A DNA stretch of 7,785 nucleotides from an uncultured Candidatus Competibacteraceae bacterium. Its GTDB lineage: Bacteria; Pseudomonadota; Gammaproteobacteria; Competibacterales; Competibacteraceae. Under the pieces are notes generated by a model that was not told the origin of the DNA, did no database searches, and saw only the letters and a program-made list of their open reading frames with translations. Of the stretch, positions 1 to 6,230 are shown in pieces. Within the stretch, counting starts at the first letter, position 1; every line of letters begins with the position of its first letter. A program made the translations under genes and the position numbers. The DNA lies in NCBI GenBank assembly GCA_937960715.1, contig CALGOO010000146.1:1-7785 (forward strand). Reading direction: 5' to 3'.

Positions 1-646
1 CGAGCAAATAGCCAGGGTCGGCCTGATCCTCCAGGAATCTGGCAAATCGCTGGTTGATGCCCGGCAGCCGGAACAGGGCCATCGGCCCGATCTTGCGGGT
101 GTCGCGGATCACCGTCGATGGATCGAAATAGGCCACGGCGTTTTCCACGGTCAGCACGAAGGGCGGCTGGCCGGCCCGCAGCAGGATGTAGCTTGCGAGC
201 AAGGCGCCGGTGCGATGGTTGCCCTCGATGAACAGTTGCGGTTTGCTCAGAACGCGAACGTAAAGGCCGGCGGCCAGTTTCCATGCCGATTCGCTCAAAT
301 GGCGGGTATGCCATTCGACGATATCCTCGATTCCGCCCTCCGGCTCGTCGTAGAACCGGTTCTCGGTGGCCTTGAGATGGTGGGCAAATTCGGCGCGCAA
401 GGTTTGATCGGGACCGCACAGGACGATGTTGTTCAGTTCGAGCAGATACTTGTGCTTGCCCATGGCAAAAACGTCGATGTCCCAATCGATCAGGACATCG
501 ACGAAGGTGTAGGCCGCCAGCAAATTTTCGACCACCATGTCGCTCATCGGGTCCCGCTGCCAGCTCAAGCGCGGGTTGATGGACTCGAACTCGCGTTGCA
601 CTCGGCGCAGGGAGGACTCGATCGCGGCCAGGTTCAGCAAGCCCAT
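1..646 (-). CDS. Fic-like domain protein with degenerate active-site motif (3' end outside window)
   Basis: The minus-strand frame is open from an ATG at 646 to the window edge, giving 215 residues of an incomplete protein. Residues 137-147 read QLFIEGNHRTG, which matches the Fic/Doc loop HPFx(D/E)GNGRxxR in its F, E-G-N and R positions. The first position, the catalytic His in AMPylating Fic enzymes, is Gln137. The second Gly of GNG is His144, and the last Arg falls on Ala148. Helical, hydrophobic sequence follows (ALLASYILL), as in Fic folds. No signal peptide or membrane segment is seen, so it is probably cytoplasmic. A stretch at 36-41 (DMVVEN) faintly resembles a Fic inhibitory helix but does not fit the (S/T)xxxE(G/N) spacing. 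The start lies 3 bases after the stop of the second pstS, in the same frame, with only a weak ribosome site, which suggests translational coupling. Family assignment is fairly firm. Activity, target and role are unknown, and AMP transfer by the usual mechanism looks unlikely. Confidence 0.72.
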   Translation of the reverse strand, partial: MGLLNLAAIESSLRRVQREFESINPRLSWQRDPMSDMVVENLLAAYTFVDVLIDWDIDVFAMGKHKYLLELNNIVLCGPDQTLRAEFAHHLKATENRFYDEPEGGIEDIVEWHTRHLSESAWKLAAGLYVRVLSKPQLFIEGNHRTGALLASYILLRAGQPPFVLTVENAVAYFDPSTVIRDTRKIGPMALFRLPGINQRFARFLEDQADPGYLL

Positions 647-649
647 GGC

Positions 650-1708
650 TTACCGAACGCGGTCCACCGCCGCGCGGGCCAGCGTCGCCACGCCATCGGG
701 CAAGGGAATGTAGCCCTCGTCGCCGCTGTAGCGCTGCCCGTCGGCCAAGGCCCAGCCAACGAACCCCTTGAGCGCGGCGCTTTTCCGGGGATCGGGGTAT
801 TGGTCGTGCAGCAGCAGCCAGGTGAAGGTGACGATGGGATACGAGTCCTGCCCTTCGGGATCGGGCAGGAACACCCGCAGGTTGCTCGGTATCTGGCCGA
901 CGTTGGCGGCCAGCGCGGCCTGACCGCTGTTCAGATTGGGTTCGACGAAAGCGCCCGCCTTGTTTTGCAGGTGGACCATCGGCAAACCGAGCCGCTTGGC
1001 GAAACCGTATTCGACGTAGCCGAGCGATCCCCAGCTCCGCTTGATGCGGCCGGCGACGCCTTCGTTGCCGCGAGCGGTCATGGAAACGCCGGGCCAATCC
1101 ACGGTCTTGCCGGTGCCCGGCCCCTTGCGCCACGCTTCGTTGATCGCGCTCAGGTGGTGGGTCAGCGCGTAGGTGGTGCCGCTGCTGTCCTGGCGGGCAA
1201 CCAAAATAATCGTCTGTTTCGGCAACTTGAGATCGGGGTTGAGCGCCTGGATGCGCGGATCGTTCCATTCGCGAATCTTGCCGAGAAAGATGTCGGCGTA
1301 CACCTCCCGGCTGAGTTTCAGCTTCCCTTCCATGTCCGGCAGGTTGTAGGCGAGCACGAGGGCGCCGGCGGTGGCGGGAACCAGGGTGGCGCCGGCTTTC
1401 GCCCGCTTGATCTGCTCGTCGGTCAACGCCGCGTCGCTGGCGCCGAAATCGACGGTGTTCTCCAGGAACAGTTTGGTGCCCTCGCCGCTGCCGATCGCTT
1501 GATACTCGATGGCGACGTTGGGATTGGCCTTGGTGTAAACGTCGATCCATTTCAGGTAAAGCGGCGCGGGGAAGGTGGCCCCGGCGCCCCGCAACGCGAC
1601 CCGTTCGTTCGCGGCGGTCGTTGGCGTCGGGGCCGGATTTTGGCCGAAGGCCAGGGAAACCATGCCGGCCAGCCCGAGCGCGGCGGTCAGTAGCAATCGA
1701 ATCGCCAT
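650..1708 (-). CDS. pstS: second phosphate ABC transporter substrate-binding protein (PstS paralogue)
   Basis: A 352-residue periplasmic phosphate-binding protein. Residues 1-22 form a signal peptide (MAIRLLL, hydrophobic core, then AFG-Q), followed by a Pro/Thr-rich linker at about 24-33. The phosphate-site segments are all present: GAGATFPAPLY at 41-51, IGSGEGT at 72-78, DFGASDA at 87-93 and RQDSSGTT at 172-179. By analogy with E. coli PstS, T45, F46, S74, D87, R172, S176, G177 and T178 should contact phosphate, so binding is probably retained. The frame stays open upstream into pstB, but the ATG at 1708 is chosen because a signal peptide begins there and AGAGGA sits 6 bases ahead (1715-1720). 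It lies 17 bases after pstB and 3 bases before the Fic-like gene, so it belongs to the pst operon. It is clearly diverged from the first PstS of this operon, for example KRSWGSLGYVEY where the other has KQTPGAIGYIEY. The duplicate may differ in affinity or serve a sensing role; that is inference. Confidence 0.95.
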   Translation of the reverse strand: MAIRLLLTAALGLAGMVSLAFGQNPAPTPTTAANERVALRGAGATFPAPLYLKWIDVYTKANPNVAIEYQAIGSGEGTKLFLENTVDFGASDAALTDEQIKRAKAGATLVPATAGALVLAYNLPDMEGKLKLSREVYADIFLGKIREWNDPRIQALNPDLKLPKQTIILVARQDSSGTTYALTHHLSAINEAWRKGPGTGKTVDWPGVSMTARGNEGVAGRIKRSWGSLGYVEYGFAKRLGLPMVHLQNKAGAFVEPNLNSGQAALAANVGQIPSNLRVFLPDPEGQDSYPIVTFTWLLLHDQYPDPRKSAALKGFVGWALADGQRYSGDEGYIPLPDGVATLARAAVDRVR

Positions 1709-1725
1709 GACGTGTCCTCTCGACT

Positions 1726-2547
1726 TCAACTGAACTCGCCCCGGACGTATTGCCGGGTCAATTGCTGCTCGGGTTCCTCGAAAATTTTCCTGGTCGGTCC
1801 CATCTCCACCAGATAGCCGGTGCGGCTGCCCTGGGAAATGTCGACCCCGAAGAAGGCGGTCGTGTCGGCCACCCGCATGGCTTGCTGCATGTTGTGGGTG
1901 ACCAGCGCGATGGTGTATTTCTCCTTGAGTTCGATCATCAATTCCTCGACCCGGCGAGTGGCGATGGGGTCCAGCGCCGAGCAAGGCTCGTCCATCAGCA
2001 GCACGTCCGGTTCGGTGGCGATGGCGCGGGCGATGCACAGCCGCTGCTGCTGCCCGCCGGACAGGGACAGACCGCTGTTTTTCAGCTTGTCCTTCACTTC
2101 ATTCCAACACGCTGCACCTTGGAGAGCTTTCTCGACCCGCTCGTCCAGGTTGCCCTTGAAGCCGTTCAGGCGCAGGCCGAAGGCGACGTTGTCGTAGATG
2201 CTCATCGCGAACGGGTTCGGCTGTTGGAACACCATGCCGATGTAGCGACGCACCACCACCGGATCGACCTTCTTGTCGTAAATGTCCTGGCCGTGGTAGC
2301 TGACTTTCCCCTGGAAGCGGAAAATCGGGATCAGGTCGTTCATGCGGTTGAGGCTGCGCAGCACGGTGCTTTTGCCGCAGCCCGAGGGGCCGATGAAGCC
2401 GGTGATCTTATTCTTCTCGATCGGCACCTTGCTGTCGCGCACCGCGAGAAAGTCGCCATAGAACACCTTTTCGAGCTGGCAATCCATCACGATGCCGTTG
2501 CGCGGGGACGCCGTCCCGGCCGCCATCATTTCCGGGTTTGCATTCAT
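1726..2547 (-). CDS. pstB: phosphate ABC transporter ATP-binding protein PstB
   Basis: A 273-residue ABC ATPase that powers phosphate import on the cytoplasmic face of the PstCA channel. All nucleotide-binding motifs are intact: Walker A GPSGCGKST at 53-61, Q-loop QQPNPF at 108-113, signature LSGGQQQR at 162-169, Walker B LLMDEP at 183-188 with the D-loop SALD, and the switch His at 218 (VTHNM). The sequence around RSLNRMNDLIP and the C-terminal end QQLTRQYVRGEFS are typical of PstB rather than other importers. Length is near the family norm with about 20 extra N-terminal residues; Met7, Met8 or Met21 are alternative starts. The first ATG is preferred because TTGAGGT lies 7 bases ahead and overlaps the pstA stop codon, which suggests coupling to pstA. 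The gap to pstA is 10 bases. Confidence 0.98.
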   Translation of the reverse strand: MNANPEMMAAGTASPRNGIVMDCQLEKVFYGDFLAVRDSKVPIEKNKITGFIGPSGCGKSTVLRSLNRMNDLIPIFRFQGKVSYHGQDIYDKKVDPVVVRRYIGMVFQQPNPFAMSIYDNVAFGLRLNGFKGNLDERVEKALQGAACWNEVKDKLKNSGLSLSGGQQQRLCIARAIATEPDVLLMDEPCSALDPIATRRVEELMIELKEKYTIALVTHNMQQAMRVADTTAFFGVDISQGSRTGYLVEMGPTRKIFEEPEQQLTRQYVRGEFS

Positions 2548-2557
2548 GTCGATGACC

Positions 2558-3472
2558 TCAATATTTTTGGCGCCCGATGATGCGGGCGAGAATGTTGAAC
2601 ACCAGGACGATCAGCACCAGCACCAGGGACGCGGCCCAGGCCAACTGGATCTGGTTTTCGTAGGGCATGCCCGAGAAATTGAAAATCAGGATGGCCAGCG
2701 ACGCGGTCGGCTCGGTCAGGCTTCTCAGGTAGTAATCGCTGAACAGCGCGGTGAACAGCAGCGGCGCGGAGTTGCCGGCGGCGCCGGCGATGGCCAGCAT
2801 CACGCCGGTCAGAATGCCCGGTGCGCCCGTGGGCAGGACCACCTTCCAGATGACTTGGGTGCGGGTGCAACCCATGCCGTAGGCGGCATCCTTCATTTTC
2901 TTCGGCACCATCGCCATGGCCTGCTCCGCCGCCAACACCACGGTCGGCAGCATCAGCACGGCCAGCGCGACCCCGCCGGCGAGAGCGGAGTAGGTTTTCA
3001 TGGTCACCACCATGACGGCGTACACGAACACGCCGGCCAGGATGGACGGGAAGCCGGTCAGCACTTTGGCCAGAAAGCGCACGGTGTGGGCCAGCTTGCT
3101 GTCGGGGTCGAGAATCGCCAGGTAGACCGCGGCCAGGATGCCGATGGGGACGCTGACCAGGGTGGCGATACCCACCATGACCACGGTTCCCACGATGGCG
3201 TTGCCGAAGCCGCCCCCCAAATCGAAAGCGGAAGGGGGCAGAGCGGTCAGCGTTTCCCAGTTCAGGCGGGAACCGCCTTCGACCAGCAGCATGTAGATGA
3301 CCGAGAACAGCGGAACGCTGGCGAGAATCGCCCCGATCCAGGTCAGCGCGGTCAGGAAGCCGCTTTTCAGCGCCCGGATTTCCAAGGGCGCACGGTGAAG
3401 GCTGGGCATTCGGCTCGAAGTCGGTTCGAGATTGCGGATGCTCGATTCAAGGGTCAGATCGGGAACGCTCAT
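2558..3472 (-). CDS. pstA: phosphate ABC transporter permease PstA
   Basis: A 304-residue inner-membrane permease that pairs with PstC to form the phosphate channel. Six hydrophobic segments are visible at roughly 40-62, 91-120, 134-158, 163-182, 217-241 and 277-299. The cytoplasmic coupling loop that docks on PstB is DAAYGMGCTRTQVIWK at 195-210, with Asp in place of the first Glu of the EAA motif. The start at 3472 overlaps the pstC stop in an ATGA, with GAGG 7 bases upstream. The open frame continues further upstream inside pstC, but the overlap start fits operon layout. The first 28 residues look low-conservation, so Met22 is a possible alternative start. Odd point: residues 225-238 read MLAIAGAAGNSAPL where PstA proteins usually have an ARxxGETAPL segment, so a conserved Arg is Gly230 and the Glu is Asn234. 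Identification as PstA is secure. The effect of that change is not known. Confidence 0.97.
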   Translation of the reverse strand: MSVPDLTLESSIRNLEPTSSRMPSLHRAPLEIRALKSGFLTALTWIGAILASVPLFSVIYMLLVEGGSRLNWETLTALPPSAFDLGGGFGNAIVGTVVMVGIATLVSVPIGILAAVYLAILDPDSKLAHTVRFLAKVLTGFPSILAGVFVYAVMVVTMKTYSALAGGVALAVLMLPTVVLAAEQAMAMVPKKMKDAAYGMGCTRTQVIWKVVLPTGAPGILTGVMLAIAGAAGNSAPLLFTALFSDYYLRSLTEPTASLAILIFNFSGMPYENQIQLAWAASLVLVLIVLVFNILARIIGRQKY

Positions 3473-4446
3473 CGCTCGGCCTCGAATTTGCGGGTGGCGA
3501 ATTTCATGACCGCCAGGCCTACGGCGTTGACGATCAGGGTGATGGCCAACAGGGCCAGGGCGGCGTACATCAGCGCGCGGACCTCGACGGGGCCGGCTTC
3601 GGGGAAGCTGGAGGCCAGCAGGGCGGCCAGGGTGTTGGCGGGAGCGAACAGCGACAGGCTGATCTGGTTGGAGTTGCCGATCAGCATGGCCAGCGCCATG
3701 GTTTCGCCGAGCGCGCGACCGAAACCGAGCACCAGCGCGGCCAGGATGCCCGACGAGGCGGTCGGCAACATGACCTTGAGGATGGCCTCCCAGCGCGTGG
3801 TGCCCATGCCGTAGGCAGCTTCCTTGACCTTGTAGGGAATCTGGCGCAGCGCGTCCACCGAGATGGACGCCACCGTGGGCAGGATCATGATCGCCAACAC
3901 CAACGCGGCGGGCGCGAGTCCGGGACCACTCAGCGAGGTGCCGAAAAAGGGCACGCCGCCGAGATTCGCGTGCAGCCAGTTCGCCACCGGGCGCAACAGC
4001 GGGATCAGCACGTAAATGCCCCACAGGCCGAAGACGACCGAGGGAATGGCGGCCAGCAGCTCGATGATGGTGCGAAAGACCATCGCTAACCGGCTGGGCA
4101 GGAAATCCTGGGTCAGAAAGATGGCGATGGCGACGCCGAAGACGCCGCCGAGAATCAAGGCTAGCAGCGAACTGTAGAGCGTGCCCCAGATTTGCGGGAG
4201 GATGCCGAACTGGCCGGTCTGGACGTTCCAGGCGGTCGATGTCAGGAAGCCGAGACCGTGTTCGGCGATGGCCGGCATGGCCTTGCCGCCGATTTCGACG
4301 ACGATGTAGACCACCAGCGCCAGAATGAGCGCGGCGCTGAACCAGGCGATACCGCGAAAACTCCGGTCGAGCGCGTAATCGCCTCCGGATGGCGGCCCGG
4401 ACACGGAGCCGGACCGATCAACATTGTCGAATTGATGCGATGCCAT
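3469..4446 (-). CDS. pstC: phosphate ABC transporter permease PstC
   Basis: A 325-residue inner-membrane permease, partner of PstA. A soluble N-terminal tail of about 32 residues precedes six hydrophobic segments at about 33-53, 88-110, 124-152, 177-197, 231-255 and 291-314. The PstB-docking EAA loop is EAAYGMGTTRWEAILKVMLP at 209-228. The segment GRALGETMA (243-251) keeps the Arg and Glu that mutational work in E. coli PstC has tied to transport, unlike the matching stretch of PstA in this operon. The large loop after the first segment (EHGLGFLTSTAW) is typical of PstC. The ATG at 4446 has GGTGA about 4 bases ahead. The gene overlaps pstA by 4 bases and is separated from pstS by a 122-base gap with a hairpin. 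Confidence 0.97.
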   Translation of the reverse strand: MASHQFDNVDRSGSVSGPPSGGDYALDRSFRGIAWFSAALILALVVYIVVEIGGKAMPAIAEHGLGFLTSTAWNVQTGQFGILPQIWGTLYSSLLALILGGVFGVAIAIFLTQDFLPSRLAMVFRTIIELLAAIPSVVFGLWGIYVLIPLLRPVANWLHANLGGVPFFGTSLSGPGLAPAALVLAIMILPTVASISVDALRQIPYKVKEAAYGMGTTRWEAILKVMLPTASSGILAALVLGFGRALGETMALAMLIGNSNQISLSLFAPANTLAALLASSFPEAGPVEVRALMYAALALLAITLIVNAVGLAVMKFATRKFEAER

Positions 4447-4489
4447 GAATCACCAGACGAGGTTTGGGTTAAAAGCCCGCACGCAAAAT

Positions 4490-4518
4490 CCCCTCTACCT
4501 CCAAAAGAGGGAGAGGGG
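4490..4518 (-). repeat. GC-rich imperfect palindrome between pstS and pstC (dispersed-repeat-like; possible attenuator)
   Basis: The 122 bases between pstS and pstC contain CCCCTCT (4490-4496) and its exact complement AGAGGGG (4512-4518), with a second inner stem of four pairs (GAGG/CCTC) and an AT-rich loop. On the minus strand the stem is followed by ATTTT, a short and weak U tract. The plus-strand tail GGCAAGGGTGGGGGCGGG and the CCCTCTCCCTC core resemble intergenic palindromic repeats found in many copies in some bacterial genomes; that resemblance is from memory and untested here. In this position the RNA hairpin could protect pstS mRNA from 3' decay or partly terminate transcription, giving more PstS than PstCAB, as is common in binding-protein operons. 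A strong terminator is unlikely, since pstCAB shows no obvious promoter of its own. Confidence 0.6.
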
Positions 4519-4568
4519 CAAGGGTGGGGGCGGGCGAGAACGATGAAGGACCGCGGTTCGCGCCGGTG

Positions 4569-5612
4569 CTACTGGATCAGCGCGATCGCTTTTCTGACTT
4601 TCTCGACGACGTTGTCGGGCAGCGGGATATAGCCCATCCTGGGCGCCATCGCCTGACCCTTGGTCAGGCCGTACTCGACCAGGTCGCGCAGCACCTTGGC
4701 TTTGGCGTCATCCTGATCCTGGTAGAACAGCATCCAGGTGAAGGTGGTGATGGGGTAGGACTGCTCCCCGGCGGGATCGAACAGCCAGACGCGCAGGTCG
4801 GGGGCGCTGGAGCCGGGCAGGGTTTTGGCGGGAAACTCCGCGCTGGCCAGCGCGGCCTTGCCGGCCTCGTCGGTGGGCGCGACGAATTTGCCGGCCTTGT
4901 TTTGCAGGGTGGCCATCGGTTGCTTGGTGGCCATGGCGTAGGTGTATTCGATATAGCCAATGGCACCGGGCGTTTGCTTGATGGTGGCGGTGACACCGTC
5001 GTTTTTCGGCGCTTTCACGAAGCTGGTCGGCCATTGCACGGTGGTGCCGTGGCCGACGGTTTTCTTGAACTCTTCGCTGACCGCGCTCAGATGGCCGGTG
5101 AAGACGTAGGTGGTGCCACTGGAATCGGAGCGGGCCACGACCGTGATGTTCTGGTCGGGCAGCTTGACCCCGGGATTGGCGGCGGCGATCTTCGGGTCGG
5201 TCCACTTGGCGACTTTGCCGGAGAAGATGTCCACGTACACGTCGCGCGGCAGCTTCAACTCCTTGGCGCCTTCAAGGTTGTAGGACAGCACGATCTCGCC
5301 GGCGGTCATCGGCAGCAGGACGACGCCCTGCTTGACCTTGGCGATGTCGCTGTCTTCCATGGCCGCGTCGCTGGCGGCGAAATCGACGGTGTTGTTGATG
5401 AAGTCCTGAATGCCCGCGCCGCTGCCCTTGGCCTGGTAATCGACGGTAATCCCTTGCGACTGCTTGCTGAAATCCTTGAACCAGGAGGAGTACAGCGGGA
5501 AAGGGAAGCTGGCGCCAGAGCCGGTCAGCCGGAGTTCCTGCGCGGAGGCTGGAACGACACTGGCGAGGCCGGTCGATAGCGCGAAGAGCACGGCGGGTAG
5601 AAATATTTTCAC
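4569..5612 (-). CDS. pstS: phosphate ABC transporter substrate-binding protein PstS
   Basis: A 347-residue periplasmic phosphate-binding protein, first gene of the pst operon. Residues 1-24 are a signal peptide with a clear AxA cleavage site (PASA-QE). Phosphate-site segments are GSGASFPFPLY at 31-41, KGSGAG at 62-67, DFAASDA at 77-83 and RSDSSGTT at 161-168. By analogy with E. coli, S35, F36, S64, D77, R161, S165, G166 and T167 are the likely ligands. Length is normal for the family. The start codon is GTG at 5612, with AGGAG 5 bases ahead (5618-5622). The only nearby ATG, at 5614, is out of frame and is followed at once by TGA. A candidate PhoB-dependent promoter lies upstream. The C-terminal half (YPITTFTWMLF, MGYIPLPDNVV) is typical PstS. 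Confidence 0.98.
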   Translation of the reverse strand: MKIFLPAVLFALSTGLASVVPASAQELRLTGSGASFPFPLYSSWFKDFSKQSQGITVDYQAKGSGAGIQDFINNTVDFAASDAAMEDSDIAKVKQGVVLLPMTAGEIVLSYNLEGAKELKLPRDVYVDIFSGKVAKWTDPKIAAANPGVKLPDQNITVVARSDSSGTTYVFTGHLSAVSEEFKKTVGHGTTVQWPTSFVKAPKNDGVTATIKQTPGAIGYIEYTYAMATKQPMATLQNKAGKFVAPTDEAGKAALASAEFPAKTLPGSSAPDLRVWLFDPAGEQSYPITTFTWMLFYQDQDDAKAKVLRDLVEYGLTKGQAMAPRMGYIPLPDNVVEKVRKAIALIQ

Positions 5613-5622
5613 ATGGACTCCT
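5609..5622 (-). promoter_or_regulatory. pstS translation start region with overlapping ATG-TGA start-stop and GTG start
   Basis: Reading the minus strand, AGGAG (5618-5622) is followed by TCCATGTGA. The ATG (5614-5612) has TGA as its very next codon, and the GTG (5612-5610) that opens pstS shares a base with the ATG and two with the TGA. The GTG is 5 bases from AGGAG and the ATG only 3, so both compete for the same ribosome site. The GTG must be used because the ATG frame stops immediately. Whether the start-stop lowers or tunes pstS translation cannot be told from sequence. Confidence 0.6.
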
Positions 5623-5662
5623 GGTCGGCAAATTTTTATTTCAAAATAATTAGTTGGAAAGA

Positions 5663-5696
5663 ATTATGCTTTTCGTTCATTGCAATTGGATGACAA
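5663..5696 (-). promoter_or_regulatory. candidate PhoB-dependent promoter of the pst operon (Pho box plus -10)
   Basis: On the minus strand, TTGTCATCCAATTGCAAT (5696-5679) fits the Pho box layout of two 7-base direct repeats with a 4-base spacer. The first repeat TTGTCAT differs from CTGTCAT at one base; the second, TTGCAAT, is weaker. Exactly 10 bases later comes CATAAT (5668-5663), one mismatch from TATAAT. That is the spacing expected when PhoB takes the place of a -35 element. A third, poorer repeat (TGTTCAT, 5707-5701) sits 11 bases upstream in phase. Transcription would start near 5656, giving an AT-rich leader of about 45 bases that includes a weak palindrome, TTATTT-TG-AAATAA (5636-5649). 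Location directly ahead of pstS supports the call. Confidence 0.7.
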
Positions 5697-5744
5697 TACG
5701 ATGAACACTTTCACCACTCGTTCCCGGCTGGGTGCCCTGCCCGT

Positions 5745-6230
5745 TCAACACGCCCGGCGCGACCGTGAGGCATCCAAATTTTTCAACATCAGGTGCAACG
5801 ATAGCTCTTCGTCGTAATCCACCGAACGAAACCCCAGTTTTTCGAACCGTTTCCGGTGCCTGGTGGATACGAGAACCCGACCTTTCTGGGTCTCTTCCTC
5901 AATGCGGCGCAGGCGTTCCCGAACCAGCGCGGTTCCCACGCCCTGGCCCCGATAGTCCCGATGGACGCTGGACAGGAAAAGGCCCCAGGTTCGAGAGGCG
6001 AACTCCAACTTTCCCCAGCCGGCCACTCCAATGATTTCCCCATCCTCCTTAACGGCCACGAGGAACCGGGGGGCATACTCGTGGTGACGGAAACTGCCCG
6101 CCAGGCGCTCACGCACCCGTGGAACGGCGTACTGACCCAGCGTGTTTCCGTCGATGGTGAAATTTGCCACCGTGATGGCGGTGGCGTCGGTCAGGTCCGT
6201 GTCCCGCAACGGTCGAAGGGTAAAGATCAC
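5745..6230 (-). CDS. GNAT-family N-acetyltransferase
   Basis: A 161-residue cytoplasmic protein with the GNAT fold, which transfers an acetyl group from acetyl-CoA to an amine; the substrate is unknown. The acetyl-CoA pyrophosphate loop is HRDYRGQGVGTALV at 90-103, matching the (R/Q)xxGx(G/A) signature (R94, G97, G99). The preceding strand is TWGLFLSSV (81-89). Motif B is KRFEKLGFRSVDYDEEL at 127-143, with the usual FYEKLGF-type sequence. Length is ordinary for a single-domain GNAT. The start is GTG at 6230 with GAGGG 8 bases ahead; no ATG fits near the domain start. It is co-directional with the pst operon but ends 132 bases before pstS, and the Pho-box promoter lies in between, so it is probably a separate unit. 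It is divergent from the efflux genes. Nothing links it to phosphate. Confidence 0.88.
   Translation of the reverse strand: MIFTLRPLRDTDLTDATAITVANFTIDGNTLGQYAVPRVRERLAGSFRHHEYAPRFLVAVKEDGEIIGVAGWGKLEFASRTWGLFLSSVHRDYRGQGVGTALVRERLRRIEEETQKGRVLVSTRHRKRFEKLGFRSVDYDEELSLHLMLKNLDASRSRRAC

Noticed and set aside
215..1693. Long plus-strand open frame of 492 codons antisense to pstS2 and the Fic-like gene.
   Set aside because: It lies opposite two genes with clear family motifs, shows no recognisable domain, and is expected from GC-rich codon bias.
1709..2038. N-terminal extension of the second pstS frame into pstB.
   Set aside because: The extension overlaps pstB and is Arg/His-rich shadow sequence. 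The ATG at 1708 has its own ribosome site and begins a signal peptide.
2492..3814. Plus-strand open frame of 440 codons antisense to pstA and part of pstC.
   Set aside because: Its composition is His/Gln/Gly/Asp-rich, as expected for the complement of membrane-protein codons, and it has no domain or ribosome site to support it.
3473..4024. N-terminal extension of the pstA frame through pstC.
   Set aside because: The extra residues are a shadow of pstC. The ATGA overlap start with GAGG upstream is the natural beginning.
4524..5579. Plus-strand open frame of 351 codons antisense to the first pstS.
   Set aside because: It mirrors the pstS coding frame with a Gly/Asp/Val-rich shadow sequence and has no independent support.
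5697..5744. Possible terminator after the GNAT gene (GGGC/GCCC-like pieces).
   Set aside because: No stable stem followed by a T run could be drawn on the minus strand.
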